NCBI RefSeq assembly: GCF_003268675.1
Contig: NZ_CP029378.1
Coordinates: 1,860,001-1,924,000 of the forward strand
Direction: 5' to 3'
Source: Streptomyces bacillaris
Lineage (GTDB): Bacteria > Actinomycetota > Actinomycetes > Streptomycetales > Streptomycetaceae
Length of the DNA: 64,000 nucleotides
The notes beneath the pieces were generated by a model that was not told the DNA's origin, did no database searches, and worked only from the letters and a program-made list of their open reading frames with translations. The position numbers were made by a program, and so were the translations under genes. This document shows, in pieces, positions 10,639-18,681 of the stretch. Position 1 is the stretch's first letter, and every line of letters begins with the position of its first letter.

Positions 10639-12141
10639 TCAGCTGGTCAGGGCGCGGATCGAGCGGTAGACGTCGAAGACCGCGAGGCAGAGCGGGAGCA
10701 GGGTGAGCAGGACGACCGTCTCCGCGATCTCCAGGAAACGGCCCCAGAACGGGGTGACCCCCTTGCGCGGCACGATCAGCCCGATGGCGGTGATCAGGGC
10801 GGCGACGCCCGCGACGGCGGCGGCGAGCCACACCGTACGGAGGTCGAGTCCGGCACCGTCCCCGCGCAGCGCGTCGCGCACCAGGGTGAGCGGCGGGTTG
10901 AGGGAGAGGCCGAGGCCGAGGAGGACGAGGGAGCCGAGACCGGCGGCGAGGGCGCAGCCGACCTGGGCGGTGTAGCGGAAGAGGTGGGCGCGCATCAGCA
11001 TGGCGACGCCGGTGGCCAGGGCGAGGAGCTGGCCCCAGACGTTGTCGGAGAAGCCCAGCACCGCGGCCGCCGCCACGGCCACCAGGGCGCAGCCGCCGAC
11101 CAGGCCGAGCAGCAGCTCGTGGCCGCGGCGGGCCTGGGCGGCGATCCGGGCGGCGTCCACCGGGCCCTGGGGCGCCTGGTCGCCGGTGCCGTAGTCGCCG
11201 ACGGCGGAGCGGGGCGGTTCGAAGCCGATGGGGAGGCGGGCGAAGCGGGTGGAGAGGCCGGGCAGGAAGGCCAGGGCGCCGACGGCGAAGGGGGCGCAGA
11301 CGGCGGCGGCCTCGGTGGGCTTCAGCTCGGCGGTGATCGCGATGAAGGTGACGACGAGGCCGGTGGCGCTCGCGAAGACGAACGCGACGAACGGGCCGTC
11401 ACCGCCGGGTGCGGTGATCATGAGGATGACCGAGACCACCAGGACGGCGGCGCAGGCGAGCAGGAACTGCAGCCGTCCCACACCCTGGCCCGCGGAGAGG
11501 GTGAGCAGCCCGGAACCGGCCACCGCCGCGTTCACCATGGCCCCGGTGCCGAGCGCGATGGCCGAGCCCCGGTCGTCGTAGACGCGGGCGCGGACGCAGG
11601 CGAGGGCGAGCAGGAGGACGGCGACGACGGCGGCCAGGATGCCGGGGAGTCCGTGCATGTCGTGGCGAGGGTCGGCGGTCCAGAGGACGAAGCCGAGCAG
11701 GCAGAGCAGGACGGAGCCGCCGAAGAGTCCGGCGCCGCGCATGAGGGAGTCGCCCCAGAGGGTGCGGTCCTTGGCGACGGCGGTGGCGACCGCGTCGGAG
11801 ACGTCGTCGAAGACGGCGGGCGGCAGCGATTCGGAGAAGGGCCGCAGGGAGAGCAGTTCGCCGTCGAGGATGCGGTGGCCGGCCAGCGTACGGGAGCTGT
11901 CCAGGACGGTGCCGTCGCGGCGTACGAGGTGGTAGCCGACGGGTGCGCCGGGGGCGGGGCTCTGGCCGGAGAGGCGGAGGATCTCGGGGTAGAGGTCGGC
12001 GACGGGCACGTCCTCGGGCAGGGCCACGTCGACCCGGCTGTCGGGGGCGACGACGGTGACCCGGCAGAAGCCGGTGCCGCCGGCGGACGCGGCGCCGTGG
12101 CTGGGGCGGCCGCTCGTGGTGGCTGCCGTCCGGTCCGTCAT
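10639..12141 (-). CDS. eccD: ESX (type VII) secretion membrane protein EccD
   Basis: EccD is the polytopic channel-forming component of the actinobacterial type VII secretion machine. The 500-aa protein has an N-terminal ubiquitin-like/YukD domain (FCRVTVVAPDSRVDVALPEDVPVADLYPEIL, about residues 25-105) and then about eleven transmembrane helices to the C terminus, the family architecture. I start at ATG 12141, preceded by AAGGTGACA; an 18-residue longer reading has no better site. It is transcribed divergently from eccC across a 315-bp control region. Confidence 0.92.
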   Translation of the reverse strand: MTDRTAATTSGRPSHGAASAGGTGFCRVTVVAPDSRVDVALPEDVPVADLYPEILRLSGQSPAPGAPVGYHLVRRDGTVLDSSRTLAGHRILDGELLSLRPFSESLPPAVFDDVSDAVATAVAKDRTLWGDSLMRGAGLFGGSVLLCLLGFVLWTADPRHDMHGLPGILAAVVAVLLLALACVRARVYDDRGSAIALGTGAMVNAAVAGSGLLTLSAGQGVGRLQFLLACAAVLVVSVILMITAPGGDGPFVAFVFASATGLVVTFIAITAELKPTEAAAVCAPFAVGALAFLPGLSTRFARLPIGFEPPRSAVGDYGTGDQAPQGPVDAARIAAQARRGHELLLGLVGGCALVAVAAAAVLGFSDNVWGQLLALATGVAMLMRAHLFRYTAQVGCALAAGLGSLVLLGLGLSLNPPLTLVRDALRGDGAGLDLRTVWLAAAVAGVAALITAIGLIVPRKGVTPFWGRFLEIAETVVLLTLLPLCLAVFDVYRSIRALTS

Positions 12142-12456
12142 TGTCACCTTGCTGCTCCCCCTGTGTGCTTCGGCACTTCGCGCGCTGATGCTCATTGCCC
12201 GGTTGCTTATGGCTCGGTTTCCGGGGCTTGCGCCGGAAACACCCTTCAGAGCCGCGCATTTCGCCCCGCGTCCCGAATGACCGTCTTCTTGCGGTAGTTA
12301 GCGTTCTTGCGGTAGTTAGCGGATGCGTATACGCATCGCGACACCCTACCGCCATGGGGTCCCCGCTCCGCCAGTAGGATCCAACGCGCGGATGGAGCCC
12401 GTCGCCACGGGGGCGCCGATAGGAACAGTTCCGTCCGGCAAGGGAATTGGTGAGCT
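12142..12456. promoter_or_regulatory. Divergent eccD-eccC control region
   Basis: This 315-bp spacer separates the divergent ESX genes. It holds a perfect 18-bp tandem duplication (12286-12303 and 12304-12321, TTCTTGCGGTAGTTAGCG), directly abutted by a perfect 16-bp palindrome (12322-12337, GATGCGTATACGCATC). Such a cluster beside two divergent promoters is a strong candidate operator. I could not identify -10/-35 hexamers with confidence. Confidence 0.6.
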
Positions 12457-15400
12457 GTGAGCCAGATCGTCGTCAAGCGCCCACCGCGGGCCCTGCCCTC
12501 CGAAGTGCCGGTCGAACAGGTGCAGTTGCAACCTCCGCCGGAGTTGCCCCGCGGTCAGCAGGAGGGCGCGCTGATGCAGCTCCTGCCGATGCTGGGCATG
12601 GGCGGTTCGGTCGTCTTCTTCTTCATGACGCCGAACCCGATCATGCGGATCATGGGCGTGATCATGATCGCCTCGACGGTCGCCATGGCCATCGCGATGC
12701 TGGTGCGTTTCCGGCGGGGTACGCAGGGCCAGCTCGCGGACATGCGGCGGGACTATCTGAAGTACCTGACGCAGACCCGGCGGACGGTGCTGAAGACCGC
12801 GCGCAAGCAGCGGGACGCGCAGTTCTATCTGCACCCCTCCCCCGATCAGCTGTGGGCGCTGGTCGCCGAGGGCAGCCGGGTGTGGGAGCGGCGGGTCGGT
12901 GACGGGGACTTCGCGCAGGTACGGATCGGGCTCGGCAGCCAGGAGCTGGCGACGCCCCTGGTCGCCCCCGAGACGGCGCCGGTCGACGAGCTGGAGCCGC
13001 TGACGGCCGGGGCGATGCAGCAGTTCCTGACGACGCACTCCACGCTGGACGGGCTGCCGATGGCGGTGTCGCTGCGGGCGTTCTACCACCTGACGGTCAG
13101 CGGCCACGCGGACTCCGCGCGCGCCTCGGCACGGGCGATGGTCGGCGCGCTGGCCTCGCTGCACTCCCCCGAGGACCTGGTGATCGGCGTCGCGGCGGGC
13201 GCCGATGCGGCCCCGCACTGGGAGTGGGCCAAGTGGCTCCCCCACGTACAGGACAGGTCGTCGGCCGACGGGGCCGGCAGCCGCCGTCTGATCACCGGCA
13301 GCGTCCTGGAGCTGGAGCAGCAGCTGGCGGCCCGGCTCGACGGGCGCCCCCGTTTCCAGCCCGGCGGCCCGCCGCTCCTGGAGCAGCCGCACATCGTGGT
13401 CGTCCTGGACGGCGACTCGGTGCCCCCGATGTCGGTGCTGGCCTCGGCGGAGGGGCTGCAGGGCGTGACGGTCATCGAGGTGGTCCCGGGCGAGGTGCAG
13501 GGGGCGCGTGGCGGCCTCTCCGTGGTGGTGCAGCCGCAGTCGCTCCGGCTGGAGTCGGGGCACGGGCTCGTCTACGACGGGGTGCCGGACCTGCTGAGTC
13601 ACGAGGCGGCGGAGGCGCTGGCCCGGCAGCTGGCGCCGCTGCACATGGCGACGGGCGGGGACGACGACGAACCGCTGCTGGCCAACCTGGAGTTCACGGA
13701 TCTGCTGAACCTGGGGGACGCGGCCTCCGTCGACGTGAGCCGGACCTGGCGGCCGCGCTCCCAGGCGGAGCGGCTGCGGGTGCCGATCGGGGTCGGCGAG
13801 GGCGGCGCTCCGGTGATGCTGGACCTCAAGGAGGCGGCGCAGGAGGGGATGGGCCCGCACGGGCTCTGCGTGGGGGCGACGGGTTCCGGCAAGTCGGAGC
13901 TGCTGCGGACGCTGGTGCTCGGCCTGGCGGTGACGCACACCTCGGAGACGCTGAACTTCGTCCTCGCCGACTTCAAGGGCGGTGCGACCTTCGCCGGTAT
14001 GGCGCAGATGCCGCACGTGGCCGCGGTGATCACCAACCTGGCGGACGACCTGACGCTGGTGGACCGCATGGGCGACTCCATCCGCGGTGAGCTGAACCGG
14101 CGCCAGGAGATGCTGCGCGACGCGGGCAACTACGCCAACATCCACGACTACGAGAAGGCGCGGTCGGCCGGTGCGCCGCTCCAGCCGATCCCCTCGCTGG
14201 TCCTGGTCATCGACGAGTTCAGCGAGCTGCTGACGGCGAAGCCCGACTTCATCGACATGTTCGTGCAGATCGGGCGCATCGGCCGGTCGCTGGGCGTGCA
14301 TCTGCTGCTGGCGTCGCAGCGGCTGGAGGAGGGACGGCTGCGCGGGCTGGAGACGTACCTCTCGTACCGCATCGGTCTGCGGACCTTCTCGGCGGCGGAG
14401 TCCCGGGCGGCCATCGGCGTACCGGACGCGTACCACCTGCCGAACGTGCCGGGTTCCGGCCTGCTCAAGTTCGGTACGGAGGAGATGGTGCGGTTCAAGG
14501 CCGCCTACGTCTCCGGGGTGTACCGGGCGGGTGACCGGCAGGCGGCCATGGCCGGAGGGCCTCTGCCGGTGGACCGGAGGCCGGTCGCGTTCACGGCGGC
14601 GCCGGTGCCGGTGCGGTACGTGCAGCCGGACCCGCAGGCCGGGGGCGGGGTGCCGGAGCAGCGGTCGGGGGACGACGACGCGCTGGCGGACACGGTGCTG
14701 GACGTGATCGTGCGGCGGCTGGAGGGGCGGGGCGCCTCGGCCCACCAGGTGTGGCTGCCGCCGCTGGACAACCCGCCGACGCTGGACGAGATCCTGCCGG
14801 GGCTCTCGGCCGTCCCGGGGCGCGGGCTGACGCAGCCCGGGTTCGAGGGGGCGGGGCGGCTCGTCGTACCGCTGGGTGTGATCGACAAGCCGTTCGAGCA
14901 GCGACGCGACACGTTGTACCGGGACTTCTCCGGAGCGGCGGGCCATATGCAGATCACCGGTGGTCCGCAGTCGGGCAAGTCGACCCTGCTGCGGACGCTC
15001 ATCGCGGGCTTCGCGCTGACGCACACCCCGGAGGAGGTCCAGTTCTACGGGCTGGACTTCGGTGGCGGCGGCCTCTCGGCCATCGCGGGCCTCCCGCACG
15101 TCGGCGGGGTCGCCTCGCGTCTGGACCCCGAGCGGGTGCGCCGTACGGTCGCGGAGGTGTACGGGATCATGGCGCGGCGCGAGGAGTACTTCCGCAGCGC
15201 GGGCATCGACTCCATCGCCACTTTCCGGCGGATGCGGGCGCGCGGCGAGATCTCGGTGGCGGACCAGCCGTGGGGCGATGTCTTCCTGGTCATCGACGGG
15301 TGGGGCAACTTCCGTACGGATTACGAGGCGCTGGAGAACGCCGCTGTGGACATCGCGGCGCGGGGCCTGGGTTACGGCATCCACCTGATCGTCACGGCGT

Positions 15401-16431
15401 CCCGCTCCCTGGAGGTCCGGGCCAGCCTCAAGGACCACCTGATGAACCGCCTGGAGCTGCGGCTCGGTGACGTCATGGACTCCGAGCTGGACCGCAAGGT
15501 CGCGGCCAACGTGCCGGCCGGGGTGCCGGGGCGCGGGCTCATCCCGGAGAAGCTGCACTTCATGGCTGCGGTGCCGCGGATCGACGGCATCAACTCCGAC
15601 AGCGATCTGTCCGAGGCGACGGCGGCCATGAACGCGGAGGTCTCCCGCCACTGGACGGCGGCCCCGGCCCCGCAGGTCCGTCTCCTCCCGCGCCGGCTCC
15701 CGGCCGCGGAACTCCCGGCGGGTCACGCGGTTCCGGAGCGCGGTGTCGCCTTCGGCATCGACGAGAACAACCTCGAACCGGTCTTCCTGGACTTCGACCA
15801 CGACCCGTTCTTCCTGATCTTCGGCGAGAGCGAGTCCGGCAAGTCCAACCTGCTGCGGCTGCTGATCAAGCAGCTGACCGAGCGGTACGAGGGCGACGCC
15901 TGCAAGCTCTTCGTCGTCGACAACCGGCGCTCGCTGCTGGACGTGACCCCGGCGTCGCATCTGGCGGAGTACATCCCCATGTCCAACAACATGGACCACC
16001 ACATGGTCGCGCTCCACGACCTGATGAAGCGCCGCACCCCGTCCGCCGACGTCACGGCCCAGGAACTGCGGGACCGCAGCTGGTGGCGGGGCCCGGCGGT
16101 CTACGTGGTCATCGACGACTTCGACCTGGTCTCCACGTCGAGCGGCAACCCGCTGGCGTCCCTCACGGAGCTGCTCCCGTTCGCCCGTGACGTGGGCGTC
16201 CGCTTCATCATCGCCCGCAACACGGCGGGGGCGAGCCGGGCGCTGTACGACCCGTTCCTCCAGCGCATGACGGAGCTGGGCGCGCAGGGGGTGCTGCTGT
16301 CGGGCGACCCGATGGAGGGGGACATCCTGGGCGGCGTACGGCCGCGGCCGATGCCGGCGGGGCGGGGCGTCTTCATCACGCGGCGGCGGGGGAATCCGCT
16401 GGTGCAGACGGGGTTGGTGGAGGGGCAGTAG
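12457..16431 (+). CDS. eccC: ESX (type VII) secretion ATPase EccC (fused EccCa-EccCb)
   Basis: EccC is the FtsK/SpoIIIE-type motor that recognises substrates and drives export. The 1324-aa protein has two N-terminal transmembrane helices (about residues 44-60 and 66-85) and three ATPase domains. Walker A motifs are GATGSGKS (473-480), GGPQSGKS (835-842) and GESESGKS (1123-1130). Walker B is canonical in domain 1 (LVLVIDEFSE), but the catalytic acid is lost in domain 2 (FLVIDGWGN); domain 3 has VVIDDFD. In studied EccC proteins only domain 1 is the main hydrolase. The start is GTG 12457. In many mycobacterial systems this protein is split in two; here it is one chain. Confidence 0.94.
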   Translation: MSQIVVKRPPRALPSEVPVEQVQLQPPPELPRGQQEGALMQLLPMLGMGGSVVFFFMTPNPIMRIMGVIMIASTVAMAIAMLVRFRRGTQGQLADMRRDYLKYLTQTRRTVLKTARKQRDAQFYLHPSPDQLWALVAEGSRVWERRVGDGDFAQVRIGLGSQELATPLVAPETAPVDELEPLTAGAMQQFLTTHSTLDGLPMAVSLRAFYHLTVSGHADSARASARAMVGALASLHSPEDLVIGVAAGADAAPHWEWAKWLPHVQDRSSADGAGSRRLITGSVLELEQQLAARLDGRPRFQPGGPPLLEQPHIVVVLDGDSVPPMSVLASAEGLQGVTVIEVVPGEVQGARGGLSVVVQPQSLRLESGHGLVYDGVPDLLSHEAAEALARQLAPLHMATGGDDDEPLLANLEFTDLLNLGDAASVDVSRTWRPRSQAERLRVPIGVGEGGAPVMLDLKEAAQEGMGPHGLCVGATGSGKSELLRTLVLGLAVTHTSETLNFVLADFKGGATFAGMAQMPHVAAVITNLADDLTLVDRMGDSIRGELNRRQEMLRDAGNYANIHDYEKARSAGAPLQPIPSLVLVIDEFSELLTAKPDFIDMFVQIGRIGRSLGVHLLLASQRLEEGRLRGLETYLSYRIGLRTFSAAESRAAIGVPDAYHLPNVPGSGLLKFGTEEMVRFKAAYVSGVYRAGDRQAAMAGGPLPVDRRPVAFTAAPVPVRYVQPDPQAGGGVPEQRSGDDDALADTVLDVIVRRLEGRGASAHQVWLPPLDNPPTLDEILPGLSAVPGRGLTQPGFEGAGRLVVPLGVIDKPFEQRRDTLYRDFSGAAGHMQITGGPQSGKSTLLRTLIAGFALTHTPEEVQFYGLDFGGGGLSAIAGLPHVGGVASRLDPERVRRTVAEVYGIMARREEYFRSAGIDSIATFRRMRARGEISVADQPWGDVFLVIDGWGNFRTDYEALENAAVDIAARGLGYGIHLIVTASRSLEVRASLKDHLMNRLELRLGDVMDSELDRKVAANVPAGVPGRGLIPEKLHFMAAVPRIDGINSDSDLSEATAAMNAEVSRHWTAAPAPQVRLLPRRLPAAELPAGHAVPERGVAFGIDENNLEPVFLDFDHDPFFLIFGESESGKSNLLRLLIKQLTERYEGDACKLFVVDNRRSLLDVTPASHLAEYIPMSNNMDHHMVALHDLMKRRTPSADVTAQELRDRSWWRGPAVYVVIDDFDLVSTSSGNPLASLTELLPFARDVGVRFIIARNTAGASRALYDPFLQRMTELGAQGVLLSGDPMEGDILGGVRPRPMPAGRGVFITRRRGNPLVQTGLVEGQ

Positions 16432-16445
16432 GCGGGCCCGTGCAG

Positions 16446-16488
16446 CACATCAGGGTGGACACCTCCCGCGCGTGTCCACCCTGATGTG
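16446..16488 (+). terminator. Bidirectional terminator between eccC and esxA
   Basis: A perfect 17-bp stem (16446-16462 with 16472-16488) with a 9-nt loop is followed by a T-rich stretch on the plus strand. It starts 15 nt after the eccC stop codon and lies between convergent genes. Confidence 0.8.
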
Positions 16489-16522
16489 TTGTTTGCTGTT
16501 CGCTCTTTGCGGTCTGTTTCCC

Positions 16523-16629
16523 GCCGGATCGGCTGCCGGCCGCTGCCTGATCGGCTGCGGGTCGGGCTGCCGGTCAGCTCCCTGATCGGCTGCTGGATCG
16601 ACTACCAGTCAGCTCTGATCGGCTACTGG
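16523..16629. repeat. Degenerate 33-35 bp tandem repeat at the esxA 3' end
   Basis: Units starting TGATCGGCTGC lie at 16548-16582 and 16583-16615, with a third, partial unit from 16616 that contains the esxA stop codon (16623-16625). A weaker partial copy precedes them from 16523. The two full units match at roughly four positions in five. Confidence 0.65.
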
Positions 16630-16922
16630 AAGTTCGCCGCGGCCCGCTTGTCACCGCTGCGGTAGGCGGTCTCCGCCTCGCGCACGGCGCGGGAGATCTG
16701 CGAGAGGTTCTCCCGGATGCCCGTCGCCTGCGTGTCCCACCGCGTCTGCGCGGAGCGGTAGGCCGACTTGGCCTCGCCCTCCCACAGCTCGGAGACCGAG
16801 GCGATCATCGCCTTGATCGCCTTGAGGTCCTGGTCGAGCTGCTTGGCCTGGCGGTCGATGGACGCGGCCGCGAGGTCGAGGCTGGCATAAGTGACGACCG
16901 TCGTACCGTCGTTGGCGGCCAT
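16623..16922 (-). CDS. esxA: WXG100 family protein (ESX substrate)
   Basis: This is a 99-aa helical-hairpin protein of the ESAT-6/WXG100 family, with the turn motif WEG in ELWEGEAKSAYRSA near residues 46-58. These proteins are secreted as dimers by the ESX machine. An AAGGAGG ribosome binding site precedes ATG 16922. It lies 34 nt downstream of the other WXG100 gene, forming the usual pair. The A/B naming follows the esxBA order reported for Streptomyces and is not certain. Confidence 0.88.
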   Translation of the reverse strand: MAANDGTTVVTYASLDLAAASIDRQAKQLDQDLKAIKAMIASVSELWEGEAKSAYRSAQTRWDTQATGIRENLSQISRAVREAETAYRSGDKRAAANFQ

Positions 16923-16956
16923 GTGGTCCTCCTTCAGTCGAGTTGGGGAATGCCGG

Positions 16957-17319
16957 TCAGAGGTTGTTCAGGTTCGAGGTCCGGGCCGTGGCCGCGGCGT
17001 CGCCCGAGTAGCCGTCGACGACGTCGACGCCCATGAGGGCGGCCTTGATCTCGTCCTCGGTGTTGCCCGAGATCGTACGGGCGGCCTTGATGGCCTCCTG
17101 GAAGCGGAGCAGCTCGTTGCCGATGCCGACCATCGCGTTGTTGATCTGGGTCTGCTTCTGGTTGAAGTGACCGGCCCCGATGCCCTTCCAGGCACCTTCC
17201 AGGCTGTCGATCGTCGCGTGCAGCTGCCGGAGCTGGCCCTTCACGGAGTCGAACCTCTCGGTGAGAGCGTTCTCGAGCCTGAGAAGGGCTTCGGCTGAGA
17301 CCTTCTGATCTGCAGACAT
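16957..17319 (-). CDS. esxB: WXG100 family protein (ESX substrate)
   Basis: This 120-aa partner of the downstream WXG100 protein carries the turn motif WKG (GAWKGIGAGHFNQK, about residues 43-56). Its C-terminal tail of about 25 residues (VDVVDGYSGDAAATARTSNLNNL) is longer than in its partner and would be where an export signal is expected. The YxxxD/E pattern reported for secretion signals is approximated by YSGDA. It is first in the esx pair, 74 nt after mycP2. Substrate status follows from the family. Confidence 0.87.
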   Translation of the reverse strand: MSADQKVSAEALLRLENALTERFDSVKGQLRQLHATIDSLEGAWKGIGAGHFNQKQTQINNAMVGIGNELLRFQEAIKAARTISGNTEDEIKAALMGVDVVDGYSGDAAATARTSNLNNL

Positions 17320-17393
17320 GGCTTTCCTTTCCTGCCAGTTGATGGTGCGGGGCCGGCATGGCTCACCGGCCGGTACATGTGAGGAACCTGTGG

Positions 17394-18653
17394 TCAGGCC
17401 GCGCCGCGTCTGCGGACGAGGGCGAAGACCACTCCTCCGAGGACGGCCACGCCTGCGATACCGCCGAGGATGAGGCTTAGGGGGGCGCCGCCGTCATCCG
17501 ACGCCGACGTCTTGCTGTCGCCTGCGGCGACGGTTTCGTCGGCCTCGCTGCCCTTGCCGCTCTGGGCGGGCTGTTCGGAGGCGGAGGTAGAGGGTTGCTC
17601 GGAGGCGGCCGGTGAAGCCGGGGAGCCGGTGGTGCGCTCGTTGGTGAGCGGGCTGATGTCGGGGTCCCCGGGATCGCCCTTGCCCTTGAGGATGTTCATC
17701 GCGGGGCGGATGAGGCCGTGGCCGAGGTACCTGCTGAGAGTGCCTTTCTCCCAGTCCCTTCCAGCCGTGTCGAAGAGCACGTTCAGGACCTGGTTGGCGG
17801 TCCAGTCGGGGTTGGCGGACCAGACGAGGGCGGCGGAGGCGGAGGCGATGGCGGTGGCGGAACTGGTTCCGCCGATCCCGTCACAGTACTTCTGGAAGGA
17901 GTTATCGCACCAGCGGGGAATGTCACTTCCCGGAGCGGCAATATCTACAGAGTCTCCGTTCTGCGAAAACTTTGAGACCTTCCCCTCCTTATCGGCCGAG
18001 GCGACCCCTACAACCTGAGGGTACGAAGCCGGATAGATTTCATCGTTACCCTTTTCCGCATTGTTTCCAACGCTGGCGAAAAAGAGCTTGCCTTTACTTT
18101 CCGCGTACTTGACGGCTTCCCTCTCCCGATCCAGACCGAACTCTCCACCAAACGACATGCTGATGATTTTGGCATCACTGTCAGCCGCAGCCCGAATAGC
18201 GTCCGCCCATTCAGTGGCACTCAAAGAGAGATTCTTCTGAAACTTGTCGTCACTGATTCGGATCGGGATAATCTTGGCACCTGGGGCAAGCCCCTTGAGT
18301 CCGCCACCTTTTCCTGTTCCGGCAATCAACTCAGCCATCGTCGTACCGTGGCCGCTGTAGTCGTCGTTCTCGTCTCCCTCGGCCGCTGTGGCGTCAGTGC
18401 CCTTCAGAACCTGGTCTTGCAGGGACGGGGTGGATCGGTTGACGCCTGTGTCGATGACAGCCACTTTGACGCCTTCGCCCGTGGAGACCTTCCACATCTC
18501 CTCGGCCTGCATGGCAGTGAGGTACCACTGCTTCGACTGCACATCCGCAGCTGTGGCAGGCTGCGCTGCCCCGGCAAAGACCACGCTCCACGAAGCAGCC
18601 ATAGCCAATGCGCCGAACATGCGCTTCTGGGACCAGCCCATTCCCGCTGTCAT
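17394..18653 (-). CDS. mycP2: Mycosin (ESX-associated subtilisin-like serine protease), second copy
   Basis: This is a 419-aa membrane-anchored subtilase. It has an N-terminal signal sequence (about residues 10-35), catalytic triad Asp68 (AVIDTG), His102 (GHGTTMA) and Ser264 (GGTSSAT), a Pro/Ser-rich linker and a C-terminal transmembrane helix (about residues 390-412) ending RRRGAA. Mycosins process or stabilise ESX components outside the membrane. I start at ATG 18653, avoiding overlap with the preceding gene. It carries two extra cysteines (RWCDNSFQKYCDG) that could form a disulfide. The catalytic-domain codons between about 17900 and 18330 are much richer in A/T than the neighbours, suggesting recombination. 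Confidence 0.9.
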   Translation of the reverse strand: MTAGMGWSQKRMFGALAMAASWSVVFAGAAQPATAADVQSKQWYLTAMQAEEMWKVSTGEGVKVAVIDTGVNRSTPSLQDQVLKGTDATAAEGDENDDYSGHGTTMAELIAGTGKGGGLKGLAPGAKIIPIRISDDKFQKNLSLSATEWADAIRAAADSDAKIISMSFGGEFGLDREREAVKYAESKGKLFFASVGNNAEKGNDEIYPASYPQVVGVASADKEGKVSKFSQNGDSVDIAAPGSDIPRWCDNSFQKYCDGIGGTSSATAIASASAALVWSANPDWTANQVLNVLFDTAGRDWEKGTLSRYLGHGLIRPAMNILKGKGDPGDPDISPLTNERTTGSPASPAASEQPSTSASEQPAQSGKGSEADETVAAGDSKTSASDDGGAPLSLILGGIAGVAVLGGVVFALVRRRGAA

Positions 18654-18681
18654 TCCGACTTCAGAACCTTCCCTGGGGCTA

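Noticed and set aside
12346..16017. A 1223-codon open frame antisense to eccC
   Set aside because: It is a GC-rich shadow frame with Arg/His/Pro-rich nonsense sequence, no domain and no ribosome binding site; the plus-strand EccC is unmistakable.
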